A DNA stretch of 24,162 bases, from the NCBI GenBank assembly GCA_900540535.1, contig UQGM01000036.1, positions 1-24,162 on the forward strand. The letters run 5' to 3'. Source of the stretch: an uncultured Oscillospiraceae bacterium (GTDB lineage: Bacteria > Bacillota > Clostridia > Oscillospirales > Acutalibacteraceae). The notes under the pieces were generated by a model. That model saw only the letters and a list, made by a program, of their open reading frames with translations, had not been told where the DNA came from and ran no database searches. The stretch's first letter is position 1; each line of letters opens with the position of its first letter. Made by a program: the position numbers and the translations under genes. Positions 16,273-23,527 of this stretch are shown here, in pieces.

Positions 16273-16318
16273 AAAAATTCCGCAACAAGCCTTAAGCTGC
16301 TGCGATAAAGGAATTTTT
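16273..16318 (-). promoter_or_regulatory. Terminator-like hairpin in the transporter 5' leader
   Basis: Outer arms AAAAATTCC/GGAATTTTT (16273-16281 with 16310-16318) enclose an inner imperfect CGCA...TGCG stem. On the minus strand the hairpin ends in TTTTTATTTT, about 43 nt before the transporter start. The location suits transcription attenuation in front of the transporter. No known riboswitch fold is recognised. Confidence 0.45.
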
Positions 16319-16458
16319 ATCTTAAATAGAAAATTAAACAGATAAATAAAACTCAAATTCATTATAGCGTAAGGAAAATTATATATCAAATGCACAAAAA
16401 ATATATTTTAAAGACGTGAAATAGTGCAAATTAAACAAATGATTAAGGCGGTTGAAAA

Positions 16459-16486
16459 TCCAAATACTTTATATTTGGGCTTTTTT
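16459..16486 (+). terminator. Orphan rho-independent terminator-like hairpin
   Basis: CCAAATA/TATTTGG (16460-16466 with 16472-16478) with a 5-nt loop is followed by GC and six T. No plus-strand gene is seen upstream of it, so it may end a small RNA or an antisense transcript. Confidence 0.5.
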
Positions 16487-16624
16487 GAATCTGAAGTGTT
16501 GAAAATTAAAAGAAAATCAGTATCATATAAAGTATAGTTAATATAAAGCCAAATGAAGGCAGATTTTCGGTACAGCAAAGAAAGATATATTTTTTGATTC
16601 TTTCTTTTTTAAGTGAAAAATCCC

Positions 16625-16653
16625 TTTACACCGTTGTTTTCCTGTGCTATAAT
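16625..16653 (+). promoter_or_regulatory. Sigma-A promoter of rpsO-pnp
   Basis: TTTACA (16625-16630), a 17-nt spacer and a perfect TATAAT (16648-16653) form a strong housekeeping promoter. Transcription would begin near 16660, giving a leader of about 100 nt before rpsO. Confidence 0.8.
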
Positions 16654-16659
16654 ACATAT

Positions 16660-16735
16660 GCATTATGCCCTTTACTCGGAATAAGGGGTACACCGCACGG
16701 CGGTTTTCACCGGCCTTATGCTGGGTTTTCGGGTA
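16660..16735 (+). promoter_or_regulatory. Candidate S15 autoregulatory leader of rpsO
   Basis: The leader can fold with a long-range stem (GCATTATGCC at 16660-16669 with GGCCTTATGC at 16712-16721, 8 of 10 paired) closing two local hairpins: one around CCCTT/AAGGG (16668-16687) and one at CGGT-TTTC-ACCG (16701-16712). Some of these pairings share bases and compete. S15 leaders in Firmicutes often carry a three-way junction mimicking the 16S rRNA site that S15 binds to repress its own translation. The fold is drawn by eye. Confidence 0.45.
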
Positions 16736-16759
16736 AATATTTATAATGAGGTGAAAAAC

Positions 16760-17023
16760 ATGACAAACGCAGAGAAGCAGGCTATAATGGCTGAGTACGC
16801 TACTCACGAGGGTGATACAGGTTCTCCCGAAGTACAGATCGCAGTTCTCACAAAGAGAATCAACGACCTTACCGAGCACCTTAAGGTTCACAAGAAGGAC
16901 CACCACTCACGCCGTGGACTCCACAAGATGGTTGGTCACAGACGTAACCTTCTCGCTTACCTTCAGAAGAAGGATATCGAGAGATACCGTTCAATCATCG
17001 CAAGACTTGGAATCCGTAAATAA
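16760..17023 (+). CDS. rpsO: Ribosomal protein S15
   Basis: S15 is a primary 16S rRNA binding protein of the 30S platform. The 87-residue protein begins M-T-N-A-E-K-Q and shows the family signature: T-G-S-P-E-V-Q, L-T-x-R-I-N-D-L-T-E-H-L, the H-K-K-D-H-H-S-R-R-G-L rRNA-binding segment and R-R-x-L-L-A-Y-L near the end. Length is within one or two residues of normal. GAGGTGA (16748-16754) precedes the ATG; an upstream in-frame ATG at 16718 lies in the structured leader and is rejected. Confidence 0.97.
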   Translation: MTNAEKQAIMAEYATHEGDTGSPEVQIAVLTKRINDLTEHLKVHKKDHHSRRGLHKMVGHRRNLLAYLQKKDIERYRSIIARLGIRK

Positions 17024-17113
17024 GTTTCGCAAAAGCAGGGCAGGCGGGGGTATACTCTTCCTGCCTTGATTTGTGAGAAACCGCAATTTTAAAGGTCAAA
17101 AAGGGACAGGCAG

Positions 17114-17180
17114 TTGGTTTTTAGCAGTGAATCGGGCTTTTAACCATAACTTTTAAAGGTCGGATTTATTGCTAAAACAA
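17114..17180 (+). promoter_or_regulatory. Possible hairpin in the pnp leader
   Basis: TTGGTTTTTAGCA (17114-17126) can pair imperfectly with TGCTAAAACAA (17170-17180) over a 43-nt loop. The same leader has two copies of TTTTAAAGGTC at 17087-17097 and 17151-17161. PNPase often controls its own mRNA through leader structure in other bacteria, so a role is possible, but the pairing is modest. Confidence 0.3.
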
Positions 17181-17220
17181 TGCCTCCCTTAAAATAAAAA
17201 TATAAAGAGAGGTAAAAAGA

Positions 17221-19386
17221 ATGTTCAGAAAGTTTGAAACAACACTTGCCGGCAGACCCCTTGTAGTTGAAACCGGTAAAATGGCTCAGCTTGCAGGCGG
17301 TTCATGCCTTATCCGTTACGGTGAGACAGAAGTTCTCTGTAACGCAACAATGGCAGCAAAGCCCAGAGAGGGAATCGATTTCTTCCCCCTTTCAGTTGAT
17401 TTTGAGGAAAAGCTTTATGCAGCTGGTAAAATCCCCGGCTCTTTCCAGCGCCGTGAGGGCAGACCCAGCGAGAAGGCAATCCTTGCATCCCGTGTTATCG
17501 ACAGACCTATCCGTCCTCTTTTCCCCAAGGATATGAGAAACGATGTAGGCGTTGTTGCAACAGTTATGTCAATTGACCCTGACTGCTCACCGGAAATCAC
17601 AGCTATGATCGGTGTTTCCGTAGCTATTTCAATTTCCGCTATTCCGTGGGATGGCCCCATCAGCGGTGTTGTTGTAGGTCTTGTTGACGGCAAGTTCGTA
17701 ATCAACCCCACAGCAGCAGAAAAAGAGAAGAGCGAAATGTATGTTACAGTTGCTTCCACAGCCGATCTTGTTGCAATGATCGAGGCAGGAGCAAACGAAG
17801 TATCCGAAGAGGATATGTTCAACGGTATCATGTATGCTCACGAGGTAAACCAGCAGATCGTTGAGTTTATCAAGGGCATTCAGGCTGAAATCGGTAAGGA
17901 AAAGGTTGAGTTCCCCTCAAACGATCCCGCACCGGAAATGTACGAAGCTGTTAAGGAATTCGCCATTGAGGATGTACGTGCCGCTCTCGATACAGATGAC
18001 AAGCGTATCCGTGACGAAAGACTTCAGCCCATTTATGACGCTGTTCATGAAAAGTTTGACGAGGTATATCCCGAGGAGACAGCAAAGCTTGACGACTGCC
18101 TCTACAAGCTTCAGAAATTTGTTGTCCGCCGCTGGCTTCTTGATGACGGCAAGCGTGTTGACGGCAGAGGAATAGATGAAATCCGTCCTCTTTCTGCAGA
18201 AGTTGACCTTCTCAGCAGAGTACACGGTTCAGGTATGTTTACAAGAGGTCAGACACAGGTTCTTACAGTTACAACTTTAGGTCCTGTAAGCGACGCTCAG
18301 ATTCTCGACGGTATTGACGATGAGGAAGCAAAGCGCTATATGCACCACTACAACTTCCCCTCATACTCCGTTGGTGAGACTAAGCCCAGCAGAGGCCCCG
18401 GACGCCGTGAAATTGGTCACGGAGCTCTTGCAGAGCGTGCTCTTCTTCCCGTTATCCCCTCTGTTGAAGAGTTCCCCTATGCACTCCGCCTTGTTTCCGA
18501 GGTTCTTTCCTCAAACGGTTCAACCTCACAGGCTTCAATCTGCGGATCAACTCTTTCACTTATGGCTGCCGGTGTTCCCATTAAGGCTCCTGTTGCCGGT
18601 ATCTCCTGCGGTCTTGTAACTGAGGGCGACCGCTTCATGACAATGGTTGATATTCAGGGACTCGAAGATTTCTTCGGCGATATGGACTTCAAGGTTGCAG
18701 GTACTCACAAGGGTATCACAGCAATCCAGATGGACCTTAAAGTTCATGGCCTTACTCCTGAAATCATCAAAGAGGCTCTTGAAAAGACAAGAAAAGCAAG
18801 AATCTATATTCTTGATGAAGTAATGCTTAAATGTATCCCCGAACCCCGCAAGGAGCTTTCAAAGTATGCTCCCAAGATGCTCACCACAAAGATTCCCGTT
18901 GATAAAATCAGCGAGGTTATCGGTAAGCAGGGTAAGGTTATCCAGAAGATCTGCGCAGAGTGCAACTGTAAGGTTGATGTTGAAGAGGATGGTTCAATCT
19001 TCATTTCAGCAATCGATATTGACGATGCAAAGCGTGCACTTCTTATGGTTGAGACAATTGCCAACGATCCCGAGCCCGGCGCAATCTTCAAGGGCGTTGT
19101 AACAAGACTTATGAGCTTCGGAGCATTTGTTGAAATCGCTCCCGGTAAAGAGGGACTTGTTCACATCAGCCAGCTTGATGTAAAGCGTACAGAAAAGGTT
19201 GAGGACGTTGTAAACGTAGGCGATGAGGTTATAGTAAAGGTTCTCGAAATAGACGACCAGGGCAGACTTAATCTTTCCCGCCGTGAAGCTCTCATTGAGG
19301 TTGAGGGACTTACTCCCGAAAACAATCCTGCTGAGAACACACGCCGTCCCCGCAGAGATTTCCACAAAGGTGGAAGAAGAAACTAA
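17221..19386 (+). CDS. pnp: Polynucleotide phosphorylase (PNPase)
   Basis: PNPase degrades RNA 3'-to-5' with phosphate, releasing nucleoside diphosphates, as a trimer in the cytoplasm. The 721-residue protein has two RNase PH cores (about 5-145 and 310-550) with the G-S-F-Q-R-R-E-G-R-P-S-E motif in the first and F-F-G-D-M-D-F-K-V-A-G, carrying the catalytic aspartates, in the second. An all-helical linker lies between them. A KH domain with G-K-Q-G-K (about 560-615) and an S1 domain (about 625-695) with G-A-F-V-E-I-A-P-G-K-E-G-L-V-H-I-S follow. Length is standard. AGAGAGG at 17206-17212 precedes the ATG. Codon choice is strongly biased to C-ending codons, as expected for a highly expressed gene. 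It follows rpsO, the conserved bacterial order. Confidence 0.98.
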   Translation: MFRKFETTLAGRPLVVETGKMAQLAGGSCLIRYGETEVLCNATMAAKPREGIDFFPLSVDFEEKLYAAGKIPGSFQRREGRPSEKAILASRVIDRPIRPLFPKDMRNDVGVVATVMSIDPDCSPEITAMIGVSVAISISAIPWDGPISGVVVGLVDGKFVINPTAAEKEKSEMYVTVASTADLVAMIEAGANEVSEEDMFNGIMYAHEVNQQIVEFIKGIQAEIGKEKVEFPSNDPAPEMYEAVKEFAIEDVRAALDTDDKRIRDERLQPIYDAVHEKFDEVYPEETAKLDDCLYKLQKFVVRRWLLDDGKRVDGRGIDEIRPLSAEVDLLSRVHGSGMFTRGQTQVLTVTTLGPVSDAQILDGIDDEEAKRYMHHYNFPSYSVGETKPSRGPGRREIGHGALAERALLPVIPSVEEFPYALRLVSEVLSSNGSTSQASICGSTLSLMAAGVPIKAPVAGISCGLVTEGDRFMTMVDIQGLEDFFGDMDFKVAGTHKGITAIQMDLKVHGLTPEIIKEALEKTRKARIYILDEVMLKCIPEPRKELSKYAPKMLTTKIPVDKISEVIGKQGKVIQKICAECNCKVDVEEDGSIFISAIDIDDAKRALLMVETIANDPEPGAIFKGVVTRLMSFGAFVEIAPGKEGLVHISQLDVKRTEKVEDVVNVGDEVIVKVLEIDDQGRLNLSRREALIEVEGLTPENNPAENTRRPRRDFHKGGRRN

Positions 19387-19418
19387 AAATAGTTTCAGCT
19401 TAATATTTTAAAACATTT

Positions 19419-19454
19419 ATCCGGGCTTCACCCTTTGGTGGAGCCCGGATTTTG
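19419..19454 (+). terminator. Rho-independent terminator of rpsO-pnp
   Basis: A long GC-rich stem (ATCCGGGCT-x-CACC with GGTG-x-AGCCCGGAT, 19419-19450) with a CTTT loop is followed by four T. It lies 33 nt after the pnp stop. Confidence 0.85.
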
Positions 19455-19723
19455 CTTGCTCATTTTTGTAGCATCACTGTTTTGGCAGTAAAAAAACAGG
19501 TTTAAACTGCCCTCTCTGTATATTCTGCATATGTAAACCAAAATTAATTTGTGATGATTCACATTGACATTAAACAGATAAAATACTATTGTAAAAATGT
19601 AAGTAATACAACTAATAATATGTTTTGACTATATTTAATGTTATAAATCTATAAGAACGGTTGGTGGTGCCATGTAAATATAAAAGGACATAGTGCATTT
19701 TAATTAAAGGGAGATGAACAGCT
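19455..19723. other. Upstream region of the tandem membrane-gene array
   Basis: An AT-rich stretch with the candidate promoter at 19564-19592. A GGTTGGTGGTGCCATG segment at about 19660-19675 precedes no open frame of note. No repeat or RNA element is recognised. Confidence 0.45.
19564..19592 (+). promoter_or_regulatory. Putative promoter of the tandem membrane-gene array
   Basis: A perfect TTGACA (19564-19569), a 17-nt spacer and TATTGT (19587-19592, weak -10) lie about 130 bp before the first gene. A long untranslated leader is implied. Confidence 0.4.
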
Positions 19724-20293
19724 ATGAAAAGTTACTTTTCTCGTTTTCTTATAGGTTTAGGTACAGTTTTAGTTGCTTTATTTGCCCTTGATGAAATTTT
19801 CTTATTTCTGAGGGAAGCAAATTTGCTTCCGATGCATATAGAAGAAAAAGTTGTAATTTATTTGACGATGACTCCGTTTCTGGCAGTACTTTTGTACAGT
19901 ATGTTGTCTGTTTTTGCAAAAACAAAAAGCTTTAAACAGGTAATTATTGCCGGAGGAGTCGGAGTATTGCTCGCAATTGCTGAGGTCGCTGCTTTCTTCA
20001 TTTCGTCACTGTCGACGTACTACATGTTCGGCGCTGCGCTTTTAATTGCAGCAATTGTTCTGACAATTTATGGGTTTGGAGTGGCGGAAAGTTCAGGCTC
20101 ATATGGTATACTTTGTGCAAACGCAGTGTATTTTACCTTTAACAGTATCATTTTGGCCATGTCTGCTTCAAGCGGCTCAAGAGCACTCTGGGCAGTTATT
20201 CTTCTGCCGGTATTATGCGCTCTTATTATTGCCGATATGGTTTCCGTTTCAAAAATCGAAAAATCAAAATCGACATTGCAGGAAGCAAAGTAA
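19724..20293 (+). CDS. Tandem six-helix membrane protein, copy 1
   Basis: A 189-residue integral membrane protein with about six helices (roughly 7-28, 45-66, 74-95, 98-117, 125-147, 152-172) and short loops. I do not recognise the family. It shares with the next copies an N-terminal helix with E-(I/L)-F-L, an S-Y-G-I-L-C-x-N motif before helix five, and L-P-V-L-C-A-L-I-I-A-D-M-V-S-V in the last helix, followed by a charged tail. AAAGGGAGATG precedes the ATG. It is the most diverged from copies 2 and 3, which lie just downstream on the same strand. Confidence 0.7.
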   Translation: MKSYFSRFLIGLGTVLVALFALDEIFLFLREANLLPMHIEEKVVIYLTMTPFLAVLLYSMLSVFAKTKSFKQVIIAGGVGVLLAIAEVAAFFISSLSTYYMFGAALLIAAIVLTIYGFGVAESSGSYGILCANAVYFTFNSIILAMSASSGSRALWAVILLPVLCALIIADMVSVSKIEKSKSTLQEAK

Positions 20294-20363
20294 TATAAAT
20301 GGACTTTCAATGAAAAATCTACGCAAATCGCTAATAATTATTGTATGAAAAGGAGTTTAACAC

Positions 20364-20948
20364 ATGAAAAAAAGTAAGCCTACATTATTAGTTGCAGCAG
20401 GTTCTTTTTTGACGTTATTGCTTTTTATAGAGGAATTGTTTTTGATTCTTTCCGCAGTAAATATTTTCCCTAAAGACGTTGATGAAACAGCTATGATAGT
20501 TTTAGTTATTGCTCCCGCAGTGATTACTTTGATTTACGCTTTTTTCTCTTTGCTCCAAAAAACAGAAAGCTTCATCAAAGGGATTTTACCATTTTTAATA
20601 GGTTTACTTGCACTTGCATTGGTTACGTTATGTACGCTTTTTATTCCGCCTTTAGGGATTTTTGCCTGTGGAGCTTTTGCCATTGCAGGTATTCTCCTGT
20701 TTTTTGCAGGTCTTTCCTTAGCTGAAAAGACTTCATCATACGGAATACTTTGCTTGAATATCGCTGCCTTCCCGATTACCTATTTGGCATACGGAATGAT
20801 TTCCAGTCATGCAAGATAGGGTGCGGCAGACGCTATTTGGACAATGATTCTTCTGCCGGTTCTGTGCGCATTTATTATTGCTGATATGGTTTCAGTGGCT
20901 AAGAACCGAAAATACAAAGAGTTCTGCGAAGTAAAAAAACAAGCGTAA
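20364..20948 (+). pseudogene. Tandem six-helix membrane protein, copy 2, interrupted by in-frame TAG
   Basis: The frame reads 151 residues to TAG at 20817-20819 and then continues, in the same frame and without another stop, to TAA at 20946-20948. The part after the TAG (A-A-D-A-I-W-T-M-I-L-L-P-V-L-C and an E-F-C-E-V-K-K-Q-A end) is nearly identical to the C-terminus of copy 3. Copy 3 has a serine TCA codon where this copy has TAG. The stop removes the last helix, so this is probably a recent nonsense pseudogene or a shortened protein. AAGGAG before the ATG at 20364 is intact. Read-through or a sequencing error are the alternatives. Confidence 0.75.
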
Positions 20949-20956
20949 AGGGTTAG
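20905..20956 (+). repeat. Direct repeat, copy A (end of membrane gene 2 and spacer)
   Basis: About 52 bp covering the last codons, the stop and the start of the spacer match 21554-21605 with very few differences; similarity fades out through the following spacer (shared ATAAAAATCAGTTT). This marks a tandem duplication of gene plus downstream spacer. Confidence 0.7.
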
Positions 20957-21014
20957 ACACATTATAAAAATCAGTTTCAGTCATTATAAGATGGCAGCAA
21001 GGGAGCTGAGAACC

Positions 21015-21596
21015 ATGAAAAAAAGTAAAACCGCATTATTTGTTGCAGTCGGTTCTTTTTTAGCTTTATTACTTTTAGCAGAAGAATTGTTTCTCATTCT
21101 TTCCGCAGTAAATATTTTCCCTGAGTATGTTGATGAAACAGTTATGAACGCTTTAGTTATTGCTCCGACAGTGATTACTTTGATTTACGCTTTTTTCTCT
21201 CTGTTCCAAAAAACAGAAAGATTTACCAAATCAATCTTACCTTGCTTGATAAGCATTATAGCTGCTGTATTCTTTGTGTTTATATGTTTCATGCTGCTGC
21301 AAGCTGTTTTGGTTTGGGTAATTACTGCAGTTGCAGGTGTTCTTATGTTCATTGCCGGTTTTCCCTTGGCTGAAAAGATTTCATCATATGGGATACTTTG
21401 CGTGAATACGGTTTTCTTTTCCGTTACCTATATTGCATACGGTATGATTTCCTTTCATTCTCGATCAGGTGCGGATAACGCTATTTGGACAATGATTCTT
21501 CTACCGGTATTATGCGCTCTTATTATTGCTGATATGGTATCAGTGGTTAAGAACCGAAAATACAAAGAGTTCTGCGAAGTAAAAAAACAGGCGTAA
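21015..21596 (+). CDS. Tandem six-helix membrane protein, copy 3
   Basis: A 193-residue membrane protein, family unrecognised, with about six helices. It is very close to copy 2 at both ends: the first 75 residues (including L-F-L-I-L-S-A-V-N-I-F-P) and the last 45. It differs strongly in a central stretch near residues 76-108, where copies 2 and 4 have F-I-P-P-L-G-x2-(A/V)-C-G and this copy does not. The ATG at 21015 is chosen because GGGAG precedes it and it aligns with the copy 2 start; an in-frame ATG at 20991 would add eight residues before the conserved start. Confidence 0.75.
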   Translation: MKKSKTALFVAVGSFLALLLLAEELFLILSAVNIFPEYVDETVMNALVIAPTVITLIYAFFSLFQKTERFTKSILPCLISIIAAVFFVFICFMLLQAVLVWVITAVAGVLMFIAGFPLAEKISSYGILCVNTVFFSVTYIAYGMISFHSRSGADNAIWTMILLPVLCALIIADMVSVVKNRKYKEFCEVKKQA

Positions 21597-21605
21597 AGGG
21601 TTAGA
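21554..21605 (+). repeat. Direct repeat, copy B (end of membrane gene 3 and spacer)
   Basis: Partner of the repeat at 20905-20956; it covers the C-terminal codons, stop and following bases of copy 3. The period of about 650 bp equals the distance between the starts of copies 2 and 3. Confidence 0.7.
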
Positions 21606-21661
21606 TACAGTATAAAAATCAGTTTTAATTACTGTAAACTGTTAAGAGGGAGATGAAAACC

Positions 21662-22213
21662 ATGAAAAATGGTAAACGAACATTATTTTTGCTAATGAGC
21701 TGTGTTTTCACTTTGATGGTAGCCGCTGCGGCAGTATTCTTCCTGCTGAATTGGTTCGATGTGCTTAATATGCGTTTTGACAGCGATACCTTTGATGTCA
21801 TCAATACAGTTCCACTTGCTGCTGTTTACCTTTATGGAATAGTTTCCGCTTTTTACAAGACAGGCAGTTTAAAGCAGACCCTTATTGTAGGAGCTGTGGG
21901 AGTTCTTGTCCATCTCAATACGCTGTTGTTTTTTATTCCGCCTTTAGGGTTTGCCGTTTGTGGCGGTATGGCGATTGTAGGAATAATAATGTATCTTTAC
22001 GGTTTAGGACACATGGAAAAATGGGTGCCTATGAGTATGATGCTCATGATCTGTTTTTGCTATGAAATGGCATTTTTTGAGCTTGGCAATGGAGGAGGAG
22101 CCGGATTTTCATTTTGGGAGACATTTCGCCTGCCTGTCATATGCATCCTGATTATTGCGGATTTAATTGCCACTGTAAAATTTTCAAAGAAAAATGTTCA
22201 GATGAAAGTTTAA
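21662..22213 (+). CDS. Tandem six-helix membrane protein, copy 4
   Basis: A 183-residue membrane protein with about six helices, related to copies 1-3 but more diverged. It keeps F-I-P-P-L-G-F-A-V-C-G in the middle and ends L-P-V-I-C-I-L-I-I-A-D-L-I-A with a basic tail. The S-Y-G-I-L-C motif is replaced by a Met-rich segment. GAGGGAGATG fits the ATG at 21662 better than the one at 21653, which lies inside that site. It is the last gene before a strong hairpin and is presumably transcribed with copies 1-3. Confidence 0.7.
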   Translation: MKNGKRTLFLLMSCVFTLMVAAAAVFFLLNWFDVLNMRFDSDTFDVINTVPLAAVYLYGIVSAFYKTGSLKQTLIVGAVGVLVHLNTLLFFIPPLGFAVCGGMAIVGIIMYLYGLGHMEKWVPMSMMLMICFCYEMAFFELGNGGGAGFSFWETFRLPVICILIIADLIATVKFSKKNVQMKV

Positions 22214-22245
22214 AATCAGAAAAAGGGTATTATATAACTCCTATC

Positions 22246-22289
22246 AAATCTAAAAGACTCCGGAATTTTTCCGGAGTCTTTTAGATTTT
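22246..22289. terminator. Bidirectional rho-independent terminator
   Basis: A perfect 17-bp stem (22247-22263 with 22271-22287, GC core GACTCCGG) has a 7-nt loop and AT-rich flanks with T on both strands. It lies between the plus-strand array and the converging minus-strand gene and can serve both. Confidence 0.85.
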
Positions 22290-22393
22290 GTGTACACAAG
22301 CAGAAATTTTCACGAAACAAAATGCCTTTAATGCGAAACTGCGGCATTATGCAATTGAGTTTTGCTGATCCTTTTTGTTAAGCTGAGGATCTC

Positions 22394-23392
22394 TCAGTTT
22401 CCTGATGATGCAGCTGATGCGCTGGCAGCGGCAGCAGAAGCTGCAACAGCGGCGCATATAGCGGCCTCCTGTGCGGCTATAAGTGCCACAATACCGCTTA
22501 TTTCTGCTGAATGTGCAGTGACGTTGTTTTTTTCAATAAGGTCTGAACTTACAATCATTGCTGCGTGCATAAGCCTCTGTTTTTTGCCTATACTGAAGAA
22601 TCCGAAACCTTTCTGATTGGCAAGAAATTCATCTGTTTCGGCAATATCTCTTGCAATATCCTTTATTTCACCTGGAAGCATGGCGGCGACGCCCAAGGTT
22701 GGCAGCTCAAAGTTAGTGCCATATCTGCATCCATTAAATTTGAGCTGATCATATAGCTCCAGTGTACGGCTGCATTTTTTCTCAGCCGTGCCGTCAAGAA
22801 AAGCTAAAATATGGCTAAGTGACTGGACGGCGTTGGAGGAAAAGAATTTGTCTCTGAGAATGTTATAGCATTTTTCTGTTTCTTCTATTATCTCCTCATC
22901 AGTTCTCGGTGATAAAGCCAGAAGCGCCGCATAAATACAGTCCTGAGAATTTGTAAGAAAAGGATGTTCTGATCTCATAGCTTCATAAATTTTTCTCGTT
23001 CTTGCGGACAGTTCTTCATATCGGCTCTCAGGAGCCATGCTTGAAATTGCCATAGATGCTACGGGAAGATACTGGGATGTGAAAAAGTATTCTTTCAAAA
23101 GAGCGTAAACTGAAAGAGAGCGGCGGAGTTTCTCTTGGGGATTAGTATCAGCCGCCATCATGGAGATCATGACAGGTCTTGTAATGCCACGGAAATTTGA
23201 AAGGATTCCAGTATTTTCTTTTAAAATCCTGCGGCAATCACTCAGCTTTTCTTCCTGAGCGGTTTGGTGCTTTTCCGTGAATATTTCCGCACAGACAGGA
23301 TAAATATAGCTGTTTTCCAGTGGGAAAGCTGATTTTATGATTTTTCTGTTTTCCACAAGACTGCTGCATAAAATTTGGAGTGATTCTTTCAT
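22394..23392 (-). CDS. DUF4003-like protein with Ala-rich tail
   Basis: A 332-residue cytoplasmic protein. The body recalls DUF4003: an L-S-x-C-R-R-I-L-K-E-N segment, then S-N-F-R-G, then P-Q-E-K-L-R-R-S-L-x-V-Y-x-L-L-K-E, and S-Q-Y-L-P-V-A-S-M-A-I. The family has no known function. The last 40 residues are unusual: almost entirely Ala with Ser, Val and two Cys, forming a hydrophobic or amyloid-like tail. The ATG at 23392 follows GAGGGGA; the frame is open further upstream to 23485 but that part lies in the spacer with a hairpin. Confidence 0.7.
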   Translation of the reverse strand: MKESLQILCSSLVENRKIIKSAFPLENSYIYPVCAEIFTEKHQTAQEEKLSDCRRILKENTGILSNFRGITRPVMISMMAADTNPQEKLRRSLSVYALLKEYFFTSQYLPVASMAISSMAPESRYEELSARTRKIYEAMRSEHPFLTNSQDCIYAALLALSPRTDEEIIEETEKCYNILRDKFFSSNAVQSLSHILAFLDGTAEKKCSRTLELYDQLKFNGCRYGTNFELPTLGVAAMLPGEIKDIARDIAETDEFLANQKGFGFFSIGKKQRLMHAAMIVSSDLIEKNNVTAHSAEISGIVALIAAQEAAICAAVAASAAAASASAASSGN

Positions 23393-23468
23393 AAAAATTC
23401 CCCTCTTCAAATCAATGATAGGCTTTATTTGTATTATAAGAAATATAAAAAGCCTTTTTGTTAAAACA

Positions 23469-23514
23469 CCCCGCAAAAGCTGCAAAAAATTAAAATTTTG
23501 CGGCTGTTACGGGG
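23469..23514 (-). terminator. Probable terminator between the phosphatase and DUF4003 genes
   Basis: CCCCG/CGGGG arms enclose an AGCCGCAAAA/TTTTGCAGCT inner stem. On the minus strand the hairpin ends in TGTTTT, a short T-run, 14 nt after the phosphatase stop. Partial read-through into the DUF4003 gene is possible. Confidence 0.6.
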
Positions 23515-23527
23515 ATAATTTATGTTT

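Larger units (their letters stand above)
16230..16620. other. Long intergenic region between the transporter and rpsO
   Basis: About 390 bp of AT-rich DNA between divergent genes. It contains a terminator-like hairpin at 16273-16318 in the transporter leader and a separate plus-strand terminator-like hairpin at 16459-16486. I see no convincing open frame. Confidence 0.55.

Noticed and set aside
16538..16906. Minus-strand frame of 122 codons across the rpsO promoter and leader
   Set aside because: It overlaps the strong promoter, leader and start of rpsO and resembles no protein.
17032..17068. GGCAGG/CCTGCC hairpin after rpsO as terminator
   Set aside because: The stem is short with a long loop and no T-run follows; it may only stabilise the rpsO end, and rpsO-pnp co-transcription remains likely.
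17267..19367. Many open frames of 60-140 codons inside pnp on both strands
   Set aside because: They are shadows of a strongly codon-biased, fully conserved pnp gene.
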